Below are positions 24,627 to 34,346 of a DNA stretch of 64,000 bases, piece by piece. Position numbers and translations under genes: made by a program. Positions within the stretch are counted from its first letter, which is position 1; every line of letters begins with the position of its first letter. The stretch comes from Saprospiraceae bacterium. GTDB lineage: Bacteria; Bacteroidota; Bacteroidia; Chitinophagales; Saprospiraceae. The stretch covers positions 1 through 64,000 of the forward strand of contig JAIPBL010000026.1 of the NCBI GenBank assembly GCA_021739645.1, in the 5' to 3' direction. The notes under the pieces are model-generated. The model ran no database searches, was not told the DNA's origin, and was given only the letters and a program-made list of their open reading frames with translations.

Positions 24627-25736
24627 TTACTCTGTTCCAGCCTTCATGCGGTTTTGCAAATTCTGCACGATATGGAACTCACTCAAGAACACCGCCGCAA
24701 TGACCCGCAGCACCATGTAAGCCGGTATGGCCAGCACCATGCCCATTACGCCGCCAATCTGCGCACCAACCAACACCACAAAGAAGATTTCGAGCGGGTG
24801 TGTTTTCAGGGTGTTGGAGAAGATAAAGGGTTGGGAAAAATTGTTGTCAATCGTTTGGGCAGCGATAAACACACAGGCGACTTTTATCACCTTCGGTAAA
24901 ATGACGGCGTAAAAATCCGTGTCAAGGTTAGAGGAAATGGTGAACACCACCCCGAAAGCCATGCCAACGATGGGGCCAACGTAGGGGATGATATTGAGCA
25001 AGCCAGCAAACACGCCGATGAGTAGGGCGTTTTTTATCCCGAAAGCCCAGAGTGCCACGGTGACCATGAAGGAAAAAGCCAACATTTGCAGCATCAGCCC
25101 ACGAAAGTAGAGCGACAGGTTGGAGGCGATTTCAGACAAGGCCCGCTTTACTTTTTCGTCGTATTGGCTGGGCATGAGCGAGGAGAGGAAGTTGACGAAA
25201 AGCCCCTGCTCCTGCAAGAAAAAGAAGCTGATGAAAAGTACCGCACCAATGGTGACGCCCACATTGCCTGCCGCGGAAAAGAACCCGCTGATGTAGTTTT
25301 TGATGTAGGAAGGCTCAAAGGAACTGCTCAATCGCTCCTGCATTTGCTGCTCCAGTGGCACGTTGGCATCCACCAGGCCGTAGCTGGCCAGCCGCACCTG
25401 CAGGTTGGCCAGTGGCTGTTCCAGCGTTCGGGCGAGAGCAGCGTAGTCCACGTGCGAAAGGTTGTTGACTTGCTCCACAACTGACGGCACGAACAGCATC
25501 ACCAACAACGCAATACCCAGAAAAAAGCTGATGAGCGTCAGGGCTGCGGCCAGGTTGGAGCCAACCTGAAACTTCCAGATTTTGATTTTTTTGAACAACC
25601 GCATCAGCGGCTGGCCGACCATGGAAACCACCCACGCAATGACGGCATACATGACGATATTCGAGAAAAACCAAAACAAGGCGGCTATCAAAATGAGGCT
25701 GACGACAAGGGCAAGAGTACGGTTGGTGATTTTCAT
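24627..25736 (-). CDS. AI-2E family transporter (PerM/TqsA type)
   Basis: From ATG at 25736 this is a 369-residue polytopic membrane protein. It has the AI-2E/UPF0118 pattern: two N-terminal helices, a soluble mid region, ISFFFLQEQG, LLIGVFAGLLNIIPYVGPIVGM and HPLEIFFVVLVGAQIGGVMGMVLAIPAYMVLR split over the last helices. Members export autoinducer-2 or act as Na+/H+ antiporters or permeases. The longer TTG start at 25832 would overlap the divergent IMP dehydrogenase region and is rejected. Confidence 0.88.
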   Translation of the reverse strand: MKITNRTLALVVSLILIAALFWFFSNIVMYAVIAWVVSMVGQPLMRLFKKIKIWKFQVGSNLAAALTLISFFLGIALLVMLFVPSVVEQVNNLSHVDYAALARTLEQPLANLQVRLASYGLVDANVPLEQQMQERLSSSFEPSYIKNYISGFFSAAGNVGVTIGAVLFISFFFLQEQGLFVNFLSSLMPSQYDEKVKRALSEIASNLSLYFRGLMLQMLAFSFMVTVALWAFGIKNALLIGVFAGLLNIIPYVGPIVGMAFGVVFTISSNLDTDFYAVILPKVIKVACVFIAAQTIDNNFSQPFIFSNTLKTHPLEIFFVVLVGAQIGGVMGMVLAIPAYMVLRVIAAVFLSEFHIVQNLQNRMKAGTE

Positions 25737-25868
25737 TGTGATTAATTTTTGACAAAAATAGCCCGAATAACCTGCATTAATTTTTGTTCTGCGGCGATTC
25801 TTGGCCGCTGTTGAAATAATTATTGGCGACAAATCTAATTTCCAATCTTTTCAAACAGACAAAAAATT

Positions 25869-25876
25869 TACCTTTG
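25869..25876 (+). promoter_or_regulatory. -7 box (TAnnTTTG) for guaB
   Basis: TACCTTTG lies only 3 bp before the ATG at 25880. It fits the Bacteroidota -7 consensus, and transcription would then begin almost at the start codon, so a leaderless or nearly leaderless message is likely. No clear -33 TTG is seen at the usual distance. Confidence 0.5.
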
Positions 25877-25879
25877 CGG

Positions 25880-27367
25880 ATGGAAAACGTAAAAAAAGCT
25901 ACCAGCAAATTTTTGGGCGAAGCCCTTACCTTCGACGACGTCCTGCTCGTCCCCGCCTACTCCGAAGTCCTTCCCCGTGACGTGGATATTTCAACACAGT
26001 TTACCACTGGTATTCGCATTCAGGTGCCCATCGTGTCGTCCGCCATGGACACGGTGACGGAAGAAAAACTGGCCATTGGCATTGCCCGACAGGGCGGCAT
26101 CGGCATCATCCACAAGAACATGAGCATCGCTCAGCAAGCAGAGCAGGTGCGCCGGGTGAAGCGCTCTGAGAGCGGCATGATACTCGATCCCGTCACGATG
26201 GACGGCGAGTCAACCGTCGGTGATGCCCTCCAAATGATGCGCCACCACCGCATCGGCGGCATACCCATCGTGGATGAAAAGGGCAAGCTCGTGGGCATCC
26301 TCACCAACCGTGACCTTCGTTTTGAAAAAGACTTCAGCAAGCTGGTGAAGGAAGTGATGACCACCCAAAACCTCATCACCGCTCCCGTGGGCACCGACCT
26401 GGAAAAAGCCAAGGACATCCTCCAGCAATTTAAGATTGAAAAACTGCCCGTCGTTGACAGCGACAAAATACTCCGGGGCCTCATCACCTACAAGGACTTG
26501 ATGAAGGTCGAAGATTACCCCTATTCCTGCAAGGACACGTTTGGCCGCCTCGTTGTCGGTGCTGCCGTTGGCGTAACCGCCGATATGATGGAACGGGTGA
26601 CGGCGCTGGTGCAGGTCAGCGTAGATGCCATTTGCGTGGACACAGCGCACGGCCACTCCAAGGGCGTGTTGGATGCCGTTAAATTGATAAAAAAGACCTA
26701 CCCAAGCCTCCAAATTGTTGGCGGCAACGTGGCAACTGGCGACGCTGCCAAGGCACTCGCCAAAGCCGGTGTGGATGGCGTGAAAGTGGGCGTAGGCCCC
26801 GGCAGCATCTGCACCACCCGCATCGTGGCGGGCGTTGGTGTTCCGCAATTGACCGCCATTTATGATGCTGCGCAAGCACTAAAAGGCAGTGGCATACCCA
26901 TCATTGGTGACGGCGGCATCCGCTACTCCGGCGACATCGTGAAGGCATTGGCCGCAGGTGCCAGCACCATCATGGCCGGTGGCTTGTTCGCTGGTGTGGA
27001 GGAAGCCCCCGGTGAAACGGTGCTTTACGAAGGAAGAAAATTCAAAGTCTATCGGGGCATGGGCTCACTTGGTGCCATGGACCAAGGCTCGAAAGACCGT
27101 TACTTCCAGGACGTGGAGGACGACATCAAAAAACTCGTACCGGAGGGCATCGAAGGTCGGGTATCCTTCAAAGGCTCCGTGGAGGAAGTCATGGTGCAGT
27201 ACATCGGCGGCCTGCGGGCTGGCATGGGCTACTGCGGCGCCAATACCGTGGAGGAGTTGCAGGAAAATGGCAGCTTCGTTAAAATCTCCGCCAGTGGCAT
27301 GAAAGAAAGCCACCCACATAATATCGCCATCACCAAAGAAGCACCGAATTATAGCAGCCGCATGTAG
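25880..27367 (+). CDS. guaB: IMP dehydrogenase
   Basis: The 495-residue protein is a full-length [26 protein letters not shown] at the start (split here by family convention into substrate strands), two CBS domains (about 105-225), and the catalytic loop [15 protein letters not shown] with the nucleophile Cys. It oxidises IMP to XMP with NAD, the first committed step to GTP. ATG at 25880 fits the family start; the frame is open to 25823 but the extra residues are not family-like. Confidence 0.97.
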   Translation: MENVKKATSKFLGEALTFDDVLLVPAYSEVLPRDVDISTQFTTGIRIQVPIVSSAMDTVTEEKLAIGIARQGGIGIIHKNMSIAQQAEQVRRVKRSESGMILDPVTMDGESTVGDALQMMRHHRIGGIPIVDEKGKLVGILTNRDLRFEKDFSKLVKEVMTTQNLITAPVGTDLEKAKDILQQFKIEKLPVVDSDKILRGLITYKDLMKVEDYPYSCKDTFGRLVVGAAVGVTADMMERVTALVQVSVDAICVDTAHGHSKGVLDAVKLIKKTYPSLQIVGGNVATGDAAKALAKAGVDGVKVGVGPGSICTTRIVAGVGVPQLTAIYDAAQALKGSGIPIIGDGGIRYSGDIVKALAAGASTIMAGGLFAGVEEAPGETVLYEGRKFKVYRGMGSLGAMDQGSKDRYFQDVEDDIKKLVPEGIEGRVSFKGSVEEVMVQYIGGLRAGMGYCGANTVEELQENGSFVKISASGMKESHPHNIAITKEAPNYSSRM

Positions 27368-27369
27368 CA

Positions 27370-27453
27370 GGTATGAGGTATGGAGGTATGAGGTATGCAT
27401 GAACCATGCTACCATGGCCTCTCATACCTCATACCTCAAAACCGCATACCTCA
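27370..27453. repeat. iterated-word inverted repeat
   Basis: Copies of GAGGTATG (27373-27401) are mirrored by CATACCTC copies (27422-27452) around a short centre, forming a long hairpin between the guaB stop and the GTG start of the next gene. There is no T-run, so it is not a standard terminator. Confidence 0.7.
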
Positions 27454-28164
27454 GTGAAGTTATCCATCGTCATACCCGCCTACAACGAGGCACGCACCAT
27501 CCACCTGATTTTGGACAAAATCAAGGTGGTTACCCTTTTGCAAGGCATTGAAAAAGAAGTGGTTATCGTCAACGACTGCTCCACGGATGGAACAGAGGAG
27601 GCCATTTTGAAGTATAAAAATGCGAACCCAGACTTTCCGATTTCTTACCAAAAACACGAAGTGAACAAGGGCAAGGGCGCAGCCCTGCACACGGGCATCC
27701 GCAGCGCCACGGGCGACTACGTCATCATCCAGGATGCCGACCTGGAATACGACCCACGGGAGTACAACCTGCTGCTTCAGCCCATCGTGGAGGGCATGGC
27801 CGACGTGGTGTACGGCAGCCGCTTCATGGGGGGAAACCCGCACCGCATCTTGTTTTTCTGGCACAGCATCGGGAATAAAGTGCTCACTTCCTTGTCCAAT
27901 ATGTTCACCAACCTGAACCTGACGGACATGGAAACCTGCTACAAACTTTTCCGAAGGGAAACCATCCAGAGCCTCGACCTGCGGGAGAACCGTTTCGGCT
28001 TTGAGCCGGAAGTGACAGCGAAGATTGCCCGGATACCGGACATCCGAATATATGAGGTGGGGATTTCCTATTATGGCCGGACCTATGCAGAGGGCAAGAA
28101 AATCAGTTGGGTGGACGGGTTTCGGGCGATTTATTGCATTTTGAAATACAATTTGTTCCGATAG
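27454..28164 (+). CDS. family 2 glycosyltransferase
   Basis: The 236-residue protein starts with GTG at 27454 and has [15 protein letters not shown], the nucleotide-sugar loop [11 protein letters not shown], and the metal-binding [11 protein letters not shown], as in dolichyl-phosphate-mannose synthase-like GT2 enzymes. It lacks C-terminal transmembrane helices. It likely makes a polyprenyl-phosphate sugar donor for the membrane glycosyltransferase encoded 90 bp downstream (inference). The ATG-like start at 27406 lies in repeat DNA and is rejected. Confidence 0.88.
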   Translation: MKLSIVIPAYNEARTIHLILDKIKVVTLLQGIEKEVVIVNDCSTDGTEEAILKYKNANPDFPISYQKHEVNKGKGAALHTGIRSATGDYVIIQDADLEYDPREYNLLLQPIVEGMADVVYGSRFMGGNPHRILFFWHSIGNKVLTSLSNMFTNLNLTDMETCYKLFRRETIQSLDLRENRFGFEPEVTAKIARIPDIRIYEVGISYYGRTYAEGKKISWVDGFRAIYCILKYNLFR

Positions 28165-28253
28165 CCTCAAGCAGTTGGCCGAAAGGCATACATTCGTGGA
28201 TTGACGAATTCCAACGCTGGCCCGGCACTTATTTTGGCCATTTCAAATCACCT

Positions 28254-30122
28254 ATGCCACGATTCTCAAAACCCCTTGTTTTCTTCCTGCTGACTGGTAT
28301 TTTCTACTTGGCATCGCTTTTTTATTATTCCTCTTGGAAATGGGCAGTGACAGGCGGAGGCGACCCTTGGGGCTATTACGTTTACCTTCCCGCCACCTTT
28401 CTCCATCACGATATGGACAGTCTCCAACGCACGGTGGCGATCCGCAAAAACCTCCACCCAGAAACGGTGATTCCTACTGTCGAAAACCCGCTGGGCATCT
28501 CCGAGGCACATCCGGCGGGCAATGGTCGGTACGTGGTCAAATACACGATGGGTGTAGCGATATTCGAGACGCCGTTTTTTGCGGCAGCACATGCCTACGC
28601 CTGCGTGTCAGACCGCTTCCCTGCCGACGGTTTTTCATTGCCCTATGTTTTTGCTATCCACTTGGCTGGGATTTTTTATGCGCTGCTCGGCCTTTTTTTC
28701 CTTCGTAAAACGCTCCGCCGTTTCTTTTCTGAGAACATTTCGCTGGCAGTCCTGGCCGTATTGGCGTTGGCCACCAACCTTTACTACTTCTCCGTCTATG
28801 CCGGGGTGATGGCCCATGCGCTGCTGTTTTTCCTGTTTTCGTTGGCCGTTTATGCCACTGTCAGATGGTATGAAACCCGACAAATTGGCTATGCCCTCCT
28901 CATCGGGTTGTGCTGTGGCATGGTCACGCTGGTGCGGCCGACGGAGGTGGTAATTCTCGCCATTCCGCTGTTTTTTGGGATAAAAAACAAGCTGAACATT
29001 GCGGAACGGCTCGCTTTTTTGCGAAGCAACAAAAAGCAAATTGCGTTGGCCGCCCTCGTGTTTTGTCTGTCCGGGCTGCCCCAATTGCTCTATTGGAAAT
29101 GGACTTCGGGGCATTTTTTGCATTACAGCTACGGCGAAGAAGGCTTTCATTTCAGTACCCCGCACCTCACGGACGGCCTTTTTAGTTACAACAACGGATG
29201 GTTGGCGTACACGCCCGTCATGTGGCTCGGCCTATTGGGACTGCCGCTGCTTTGGCGGCATGGGCGTGACTGGCGGTGGTCGGTGGCACTGTTCCTGCCG
29301 ATGCATATTTACCTCGTGTACAGCTGGTGGTGCTGGAATTATATCAATGGTTTTGGCTCCCGCCCGATGGTGGAGGCTGGGGTCGTCATGGCCTTCCCGT
29401 TGGCTTGTTTTTTTGTGGAAATGGGCAAGCAACGGCGCTGGCTGGCATGGCTGGTGGGAACGGTGGTGCTATTTTTTGCTTGGCTGAACGTCTTCAACAC
29501 TTGGCAATTTTCGAAGGGACTGCTTTGGACGGAAATGGGGCGAAGTGCCCATTTTTGGCGGATGCTCGGCAAGACAAAAATGGACTACCTCGACCTTGTC
29601 GTGTTTGAATCTGGCGAACCGCAGCCCGATTCTAACCGCCTAAAACGGAGCCGGGTGCTGCATTCCGACGACTTTGAAAACTGGCCAGCAACTTCTGTGA
29701 CCCACGAGCAAGCAGCTTCTGGCACCAGCGCCTTGGTGCTCAATGAATCTCAAAAGCTTGTTGCATGGAACGCTCCCATCGGCGAATTGCAACTGAAACG
29801 GGGCGACTGGCTGCGGTTCAGCGTGAAGGGATTCTCGGTCGGCCATCCGGCGGCCCTTGAATTCGGCACTTTTATGTCCTGCAAATTTTTGCGGAGCACG
29901 AAGTCCAGAAAAAGCCGGAACATCAAAATCGAATCGAAAATTGGCAACGACCCCGTAAGCATTTGGGGCGGACAACCCGGCATGTGGGGCGAGGCTTATT
30001 TTTGGGTGAAAGTGCCGCCGTTCCTGCGGCCAGACGACGTGCTTCAGGTGGGTTTTTATAATAAAATGGGAAGTCCCACCTATCTCGACGACTTGTCGGT
30101 GGAGCTGTGGGAATCAAAATAA
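28254..30122 (+). CDS. polytopic GT-C-like membrane glycosyltransferase
   Basis: The 622-residue protein has about ten transmembrane segments in its first 430 residues and a soluble C-terminal beta-rich domain. The first periplasmic loop contains GGGDPWGYYVYLPA with the acidic residue expected for GT-C enzymes (ArnT/PMT-like). Such proteins move sugars from polyprenyl-phosphate donors to proteins or lipids at the periplasmic face. It follows a DPM-synthase-like gene. ATG at 28254 is chosen because the longer frame overlaps that gene. Confidence 0.65.
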   Translation: MPRFSKPLVFFLLTGIFYLASLFYYSSWKWAVTGGGDPWGYYVYLPATFLHHDMDSLQRTVAIRKNLHPETVIPTVENPLGISEAHPAGNGRYVVKYTMGVAIFETPFFAAAHAYACVSDRFPADGFSLPYVFAIHLAGIFYALLGLFFLRKTLRRFFSENISLAVLAVLALATNLYYFSVYAGVMAHALLFFLFSLAVYATVRWYETRQIGYALLIGLCCGMVTLVRPTEVVILAIPLFFGIKNKLNIAERLAFLRSNKKQIALAALVFCLSGLPQLLYWKWTSGHFLHYSYGEEGFHFSTPHLTDGLFSYNNGWLAYTPVMWLGLLGLPLLWRHGRDWRWSVALFLPMHIYLVYSWWCWNYINGFGSRPMVEAGVVMAFPLACFFVEMGKQRRWLAWLVGTVVLFFAWLNVFNTWQFSKGLLWTEMGRSAHFWRMLGKTKMDYLDLVVFESGEPQPDSNRLKRSRVLHSDDFENWPATSVTHEQAASGTSALVLNESQKLVAWNAPIGELQLKRGDWLRFSVKGFSVGHPAALEFGTFMSCKFLRSTKSRKSRNIKIESKIGNDPVSIWGGQPGMWGEAYFWVKVPPFLRPDDVLQVGFYNKMGSPTYLDDLSVELWESK

Positions 30123-30123
30123 C

Positions 30124-30966
30124 TCAGCTTTGAAACCGCACGCCTTCGCCTGCTTGCATCACCCGGTACGGCTGCTTTTTCTTTTTTGCTTCCTTTTCAA
30201 AATCCCGCACATCCGCCGTATTGAACTCAAACATATCATAATGGCAAGGCACGACAAACTGCGCCCCAATGGCCTTGCCCAACTCGGCAGCCTCCCGGCA
30301 GTCGAGGTTGCCAGCCACGCCACGTTCCGGGTCAGCCCCGTTGATGGGCAGGAAGGCTACGTCCACCTCGAAGGGGCGCAGCAGCTCCGCCATCCCATCG
30401 TACAAAACCGTATCGCCACTGTGGTAAATGCTGAACTTGCCGAACTGCACCACGTAGCCGAGGTAGCGGCACTGTCCCGTTTCGTCCCGGTCAATGGCCT
30501 CGTGGGCGGCTGGCACGGCCCAAAATTTAAAGTCCCGAATGTCACGGCTTTGCCCGGCATCAATGCCGATGGGCCAAGTGGGTTCGCATTTTATTCGCTC
30601 CGCAACGAAAGCCCTGTTTGCCTCCGGGATGAGCATTTTCAGGTTCGGGTTGGCCGCCATCAGCGGCATCAAAGTCTCGGCATCGAGGTGGTCGGTGTGA
30701 TTGTGGCTGGAGGTGACGACGTCAATAAAATCGAGGCGGTCGGGGTCAATCACCAACTCCGTCATGCGGACATGGGGCTTGTCGGTAGCGGCGTATTTTT
30801 TCGTGAGAGAATCGGAGAGGTAGGGGTCGAGGAGTAGGTGCTTGTCCGCCCATTTTATCAGGAAACCACTCTGGCCGAGCCACCAGCAGGCGAAGCTGTT
30901 GGCGTCGGTAGCCGTTTGGCGTATTTCGGCCAATAGCGTTTCGTCTTTTTGGAAGGGTTGTATCAT
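30124..30966 (-). CDS. UlaG-like MBL-fold metal-dependent hydrolase
   Basis: The 280-residue protein has the metallo-beta-lactamase signature SSHNHTDHLDAETL and a later SGDTVLYDG aspartate, plus CHYDMFEFN. The opening WWLGQSGFLIKWADKHLLLDP is typical of UlaG/L-ascorbate-6-phosphate lactonase-like proteins. ATG at 30966 is used, since the longer frame would run through the divergent gene at 31025. Converges with the glycosyltransferase at one base distance. Substrate unknown. Confidence 0.85.
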   Translation of the reverse strand: MIQPFQKDETLLAEIRQTATDANSFACWWLGQSGFLIKWADKHLLLDPYLSDSLTKKYAATDKPHVRMTELVIDPDRLDFIDVVTSSHNHTDHLDAETLMPLMAANPNLKMLIPEANRAFVAERIKCEPTWPIGIDAGQSRDIRDFKFWAVPAAHEAIDRDETGQCRYLGYVVQFGKFSIYHSGDTVLYDGMAELLRPFEVDVAFLPINGADPERGVAGNLDCREAAELGKAIGAQFVVPCHYDMFEFNTADVRDFEKEAKKKKQPYRVMQAGEGVRFQS

Positions 30967-31024
30967 GGGCGAATTGGTGTCAATATTTCGGGGCAATATC
31001 ACTAATATTTCGAACTTTGGGGCA

Positions 31025-31330
31025 ATGAAGCTACCGCACAACTCCCATATTCCCAAAGAAAAATTGACTGCATACTTATTGCAGCGTAGGGAGGAAAATG
31101 ACAAGTCCAATTTTTTGGGAATGGGTGGGTATTTTTTGGATAACTGGGACGATTTGCGAGAAGATATTAATCGCTTGCTTGAACTCGAAGCCGAACTTGC
31201 GCAGTTAAATGAGTTCGGACAGTTTTTTGAAATTACTGGGAGATTGCGCAATTTGGGCGTGAAAACTATTTGGCTTTTGGAAAATGGCACTGAAACTCCA
31301 AGGTTCATCACGTTGTTTCCATTTCCATAA
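31025..31330 (+). CDS. DUF6883-like small protein
   Basis: The 101-residue protein starts MKLPHNSHIPKEKLTAYLL and ends with a compact beta-rich segment (TGRLRNLGVKTIWLLENG), similar to DUF6883 proteins that occur alone or in polymorphic toxins. A promoter-like AACTTTGG lies just before the ATG. It is followed after 10 bp by a DUF4926 gene. Family membership is from memory of the pattern, not a search. Confidence 0.6.
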   Translation: MKLPHNSHIPKEKLTAYLLQRREENDKSNFLGMGGYFLDNWDDLREDINRLLELEAELAQLNEFGQFFEITGRLRNLGVKTIWLLENGTETPRFITLFPFP

Positions 31331-31340
31331 AAATCAGACA

Positions 31341-31586
31341 ATGAAATTCAAGCAATATTCAAAAGCAGCACTGGCGGAAGATTTTCCAACCTATAAACTC
31401 GTCAAGGACGATTTGGTGACCATTGTGGAATGCCTACCCGCAAACGACCAGCACGGCAATGGTTATGTTGTGGAGGTTTTTGATGTTTTCGGTAAAACGC
31501 TTCACGTTATTGCAGTCAAGGAATCTCAACTGAAAGCCTTGCTGCCCAAAGCAGTGCCTTCCATGCGTGAACCATTGGCAGCATAA
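31341..31586 (+). CDS. DUF4926 domain protein
   Basis: The 81-residue protein has the DUF4926 pattern: PTYKLVKDDLVTIVECLP, then GYVVEVFDVFGKTLHVIAV. These small SH3-like proteins are often encoded beside a DUF6883 protein, as here with a 10 bp gap. The pair may act as a toxin-immunity or toxin-antitoxin couple, which is inference. ATG at 31341 is preferred over 31284, which overlaps the upstream gene. Confidence 0.7.
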   Translation: MKFKQYSKAALAEDFPTYKLVKDDLVTIVECLPANDQHGNGYVVEVFDVFGKTLHVIAVKESQLKALLPKAVPSMREPLAA

Positions 31587-31590
31587 ATGC

Positions 31591-32622
31591 TTACGCCAAC
31601 TTAAGCTTCCCCCGCACCCGCTTCGCCCCCTCCACCATATTCCGCAGCTTCTGCTTGGCTGCCCACCTCGCAGTTTGGCTCAAACCACAATCCGGCGCCA
31701 CAGATAGCCGCTCGGCAGGCACATATTTCAGGCAAAGTTTGATTCGCTCCACGATGTCTTCCACCGTTTCGATGTAGTAGCTCTTCACATCGACGATGCC
31801 CACGGCTACGTGCATGTGCTTCGCAAACTCGGCGAGCAGTTCCACCTCCGCAAACTCCCGGTTGGCCATTTCGATGTGCACCTCGTCCACTTTCATGTCG
31901 AGAAAATCGGGGAGCATGGGCGCTACCATGCGCTTGCCAACGGCATGCCCCTTGTAGTTGCCGAAGCAGAGGTGTGTGCTGAGGAAGCATTTGCCCACCA
32001 CGGGTTCTACCGTCCGGTTGAAGATTTCGACGAAGCGGCGGGTGTTTTCCTTGTGGGCGTAGCAGCTCATGCTCGGCTCGTCCACCGTGATTTCGGTGCA
32101 GCCAACGGCCACGAGCGCCTCCAATTCACGCTGCACCATCGGCAGCAGTGCCTCCGTGATGGCATAGCGGTCATGGTACTGTACATTGGGGCTGAGGCGA
32201 CCGCTGAGGGTGTACGGGCCGGGCACGCTGGCCTTCAGCACGGGTCCGCCTTCGGCGGGGGCCAAGCGCTGTAGCCGCTTGAACTCTTCCACTACGCCAA
32301 GGCCACGGGGCGCCCGCAGTTCCCCGGTGATGGCGTGCTTGCCCCGCTGGTCGTGGGCAGGTGGCCCCCAGCGGCGGGGCACGTCGGCATGGGGCGAGAT
32401 GCCCTCGATGTAGCCGTAAAACGAGAGGTTGAAGTCGAGGCGAGTCTGCTCGCCGTCGGTGATGACGTCCAGCCCGGCGCTCACCTGGTCGTGGATGGCA
32501 GCGATGACGGCGTCCTCGATGATTTCCTCCAGGTCGGCCTTGCCGAACTTGTCCATGTTTTGCGAAGCAAACTCCAGCCACGATGGGAAAGGGTAGGAGC
32601 CGATGACGGTGGTGCGTATCAT
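31591..32622 (-). CDS. MetE C-terminal-like (cobalamin-independent methionine synthase family) protein
   Basis: The 343-residue protein matches the catalytic C-terminal half of MetE: TTVIGSYPFPSW at the start, DGEQTRLDF, and zinc-ligand regions with STHLCFGNY and APDCGLSQTA. It lacks the N-terminal half of full MetE (about 750 residues), so it belongs to the short homologues found in many bacteria, which may use other methyl donors or acceptors. It converges with the DUF4926 gene with 4 bp between. Confidence 0.85.
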   Translation of the reverse strand: MIRTTVIGSYPFPSWLEFASQNMDKFGKADLEEIIEDAVIAAIHDQVSAGLDVITDGEQTRLDFNLSFYGYIEGISPHADVPRRWGPPAHDQRGKHAITGELRAPRGLGVVEEFKRLQRLAPAEGGPVLKASVPGPYTLSGRLSPNVQYHDRYAITEALLPMVQRELEALVAVGCTEITVDEPSMSCYAHKENTRRFVEIFNRTVEPVVGKCFLSTHLCFGNYKGHAVGKRMVAPMLPDFLDMKVDEVHIEMANREFAEVELLAEFAKHMHVAVGIVDVKSYYIETVEDIVERIKLCLKYVPAERLSVAPDCGLSQTARWAAKQKLRNMVEGAKRVRGKLKLA

Positions 32623-32762
32623 AGTTTGTAAGTGACTTGAGTTGGTTTAAAAATGTTTGAGGTGGGGCGCAGGCCAAGCATTTGCTCCCAAATCTTTCAA
32701 CACTCCCCGGCATTCATGGGGTTTTAAATCTTTGGGTAAAGTTGTGTATTTTTTTAGGACCA

Positions 32763-32786
32763 ACTCACATCTCACATCTCAAATTT
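32763..32786. repeat. iterated-word repeat
   Basis: CTCACATCTCACATCTCAAA repeats a 7 bp word (ACATCTC) directly before the stop codon of the lipoprotein at 32790. A looser inverted partner (TTGAGTTGG, TTTGAGGTG) lies at 32637-32662. Its style is that of the blocks at 22110, 27370 and 59261, with a different word. Confidence 0.45.
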
Positions 32787-32789
32787 AAA

Positions 32790-33191
32790 TCATCCCACCT
32801 TTTTCACCACCACCTTCACTTTGTAGTCGTTCGGTGTGGTAGTCGAATCAATATCGCAGGGCGCTGGTAATACTTCCAATAGTTTGGTCTCGTAACCATT
32901 GAAGGTTTTGATGCTGTTCTCGCCGAACGGGCAGTTGTAACTTGGCCCTGATACGTTGCCGATTAAGCGAACTACCACCCTTCCCGATGAAAGGCAATCG
33001 TCGGTGCAGGGGCAACGGCTATCTTCCACTATTTCATCAAAAGTAATGGCCATCTCTCCCGCAATATCAACAGTCTCGCCGTATCTGATGGTGATTTCCT
33101 TGTTGAGCGAAGGGGTGGTATCGTCTTTCTGACAAGAAAAAAAAGTAGCGATGGCAATAGTGATGAAAATGGAGATTGTGGCAGCTTTCAT
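32790..33191 (-). CDS. small lipoprotein of unknown function
   Basis: The 133-residue protein has a lipoprotein signal (MKAATISIFITIAIATFFSC, Cys at 20). The mature part is beta-rich with paired cysteines (SRCPCTDDCLSSGR, YNCPFG, PAPCD), probably disulfides in the periplasm. This is a common Bacteroidota lipoprotein form. No catalytic motif is visible. Confidence 0.75.
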   Translation of the reverse strand: MKAATISIFITIAIATFFSCQKDDTTPSLNKEITIRYGETVDIAGEMAITFDEIVEDSRCPCTDDCLSSGRVVVRLIGNVSGPSYNCPFGENSIKTFNGYETKLLEVLPAPCDIDSTTTPNDYKVKVVVKKVG

Positions 33192-33369
33192 GGTAGTATT
33201 CTTTTATTGGGAAAAAGTGAAATCGGACTTTCAGCTTCTTTCCCATATTCATCTACTAAGACGGAGGTATCAATTACAACGTTGGGTTGAGGTGAAAAAA
33301 CTATGGCTCGCCCATGTTCCTGTGTGACTGGAAGGACGATTAATTACCCGAACCTGCCGTCAGCAGCCT

Positions 33370-33480
33370 CTCGCTTTGCGATATGACGGGGCGGTTGGTG
33401 ACGTCATTTTTTGCGGAGCAAAACTTTAGGGAGGGGAAGCACGAGTTCAGTATAGCACTTTTTTTGGCTGCTCGTTATAT
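33370..33480 (+). pseudogene. possible T9SS sorting-domain remnant
   Basis: The reading YDMTGRLVTSFFAEQNF followed by REGKHEFSIALF resembles the end of a type A T9SS sorting domain, which typically reads xYDxxGRxVxx...GxHxxxI. No start or full gene is present. It lies in the 470 bp without genes upstream of the response regulator. Taken as debris of a secreted protein gene; the rest of this stretch holds nothing else I can name. Confidence 0.35.
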
Positions 33481-33623
33481 ATTTGTACGAGCAAAGCAGC
33501 GAGTTTTTGACAAATACCGCTTCATCCGCCACAGCGAGGACCGTAGTCCATCGAGGTGCAGTTCGCAAATCGAAAACAAGGCATTTTTTCTCGCCGAATT
33601 TTTTCTCCTTCTTCCTATTGCGT

Positions 33624-33631
33624 TATTTTTG
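33624..33631 (+). promoter_or_regulatory. -7 box (TAnnTTTG) for response regulator
   Basis: TATTTTTG lies 30 bp before the ATG at 33662, fitting the Bacteroidota -7 consensus and giving a leader of roughly 20-25 bases. No convincing -33 element is seen. Confidence 0.4.
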
Positions 33632-33661
33632 CGGTCAATGTTCCAAACAAATAAAGCATAG

Positions 33662-34321
33662 ATGCCAATCGAAAGTCCGTTGAAAGTAGTCATCCTGGAT
33701 GACCATCCTATCATAATTGATGGCATTCGGCTGTTGATTGATGGCAACGAAAACTTTGAAGTGACTGGCCAAGCATCTAGTGTACAGGAGCTTATCAGCC
33801 TGCTTTCTTCTCCTGCCGATTTGCTCATTCTCGACCTGAACATCAGTGGTAAGAACATCGTGAAGCATATCCCTGACATCCACTCTCGATCGCCGCATTT
33901 GAAAATCCTTGTCTTTTCCAGCTACAATATTCCTAGCTTGGTTCGGAAAGTTTTCATGCAGCAGGTAGATGGCTACCTACTTAAAGATACCACGCAGGAC
34001 GAGCTAATCGGGGCATTGGAATGTATTGCTTCGGGAAAGCGGTTTATCGGCAGAAATGTAAAAGTGCCCCAAAAAGGACTGAATGGAATGATCACCGAAC
34101 CGGAATTGGCGGATGATTTTGAAAAAAAACACCAACTCACCGACCGGGAAATGGACGTTATTCGGCGAATGGCCAAGGGCGAAGACAGCAAGGCCATTGC
34201 TTCACAATTGTTCATCAGTCTCCACACTGTTCAGACGCATCGCAAGAACATTTTGCGCAAGCTCGGCCTACATTCGGCGGTTGAGGTTGTGCGGTTTGCC
34301 ATCAAGAATGGGTTGAGTTAG
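33662..34321 (+). CDS. NarL/LuxR-type response regulator
   Basis: The 219-residue protein has a receiver domain (VVILDDHPIIIDGIR; phospho-acceptor Asp in LLILDLNISG; Lys in YLLKDTT) and a LuxR-type helix-turn-helix (about 150-215; LTDREMDVIRRMAKGEDSK, ISLHTVQTHRKNILRKL). It is convergent with a HisKA_3 histidine kinase gene 25 bp away, its likely partner. Confidence 0.95.
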   Translation: MPIESPLKVVILDDHPIIIDGIRLLIDGNENFEVTGQASSVQELISLLSSPADLLILDLNISGKNIVKHIPDIHSRSPHLKILVFSSYNIPSLVRKVFMQQVDGYLLKDTTQDELIGALECIASGKRFIGRNVKVPQKGLNGMITEPELADDFEKKHQLTDREMDVIRRMAKGEDSKAIASQLFISLHTVQTHRKNILRKLGLHSAVEVVRFAIKNGLS

Positions 34322-34346
34322 CAAGTTGGGGGGCCGTTTGTAAAAA

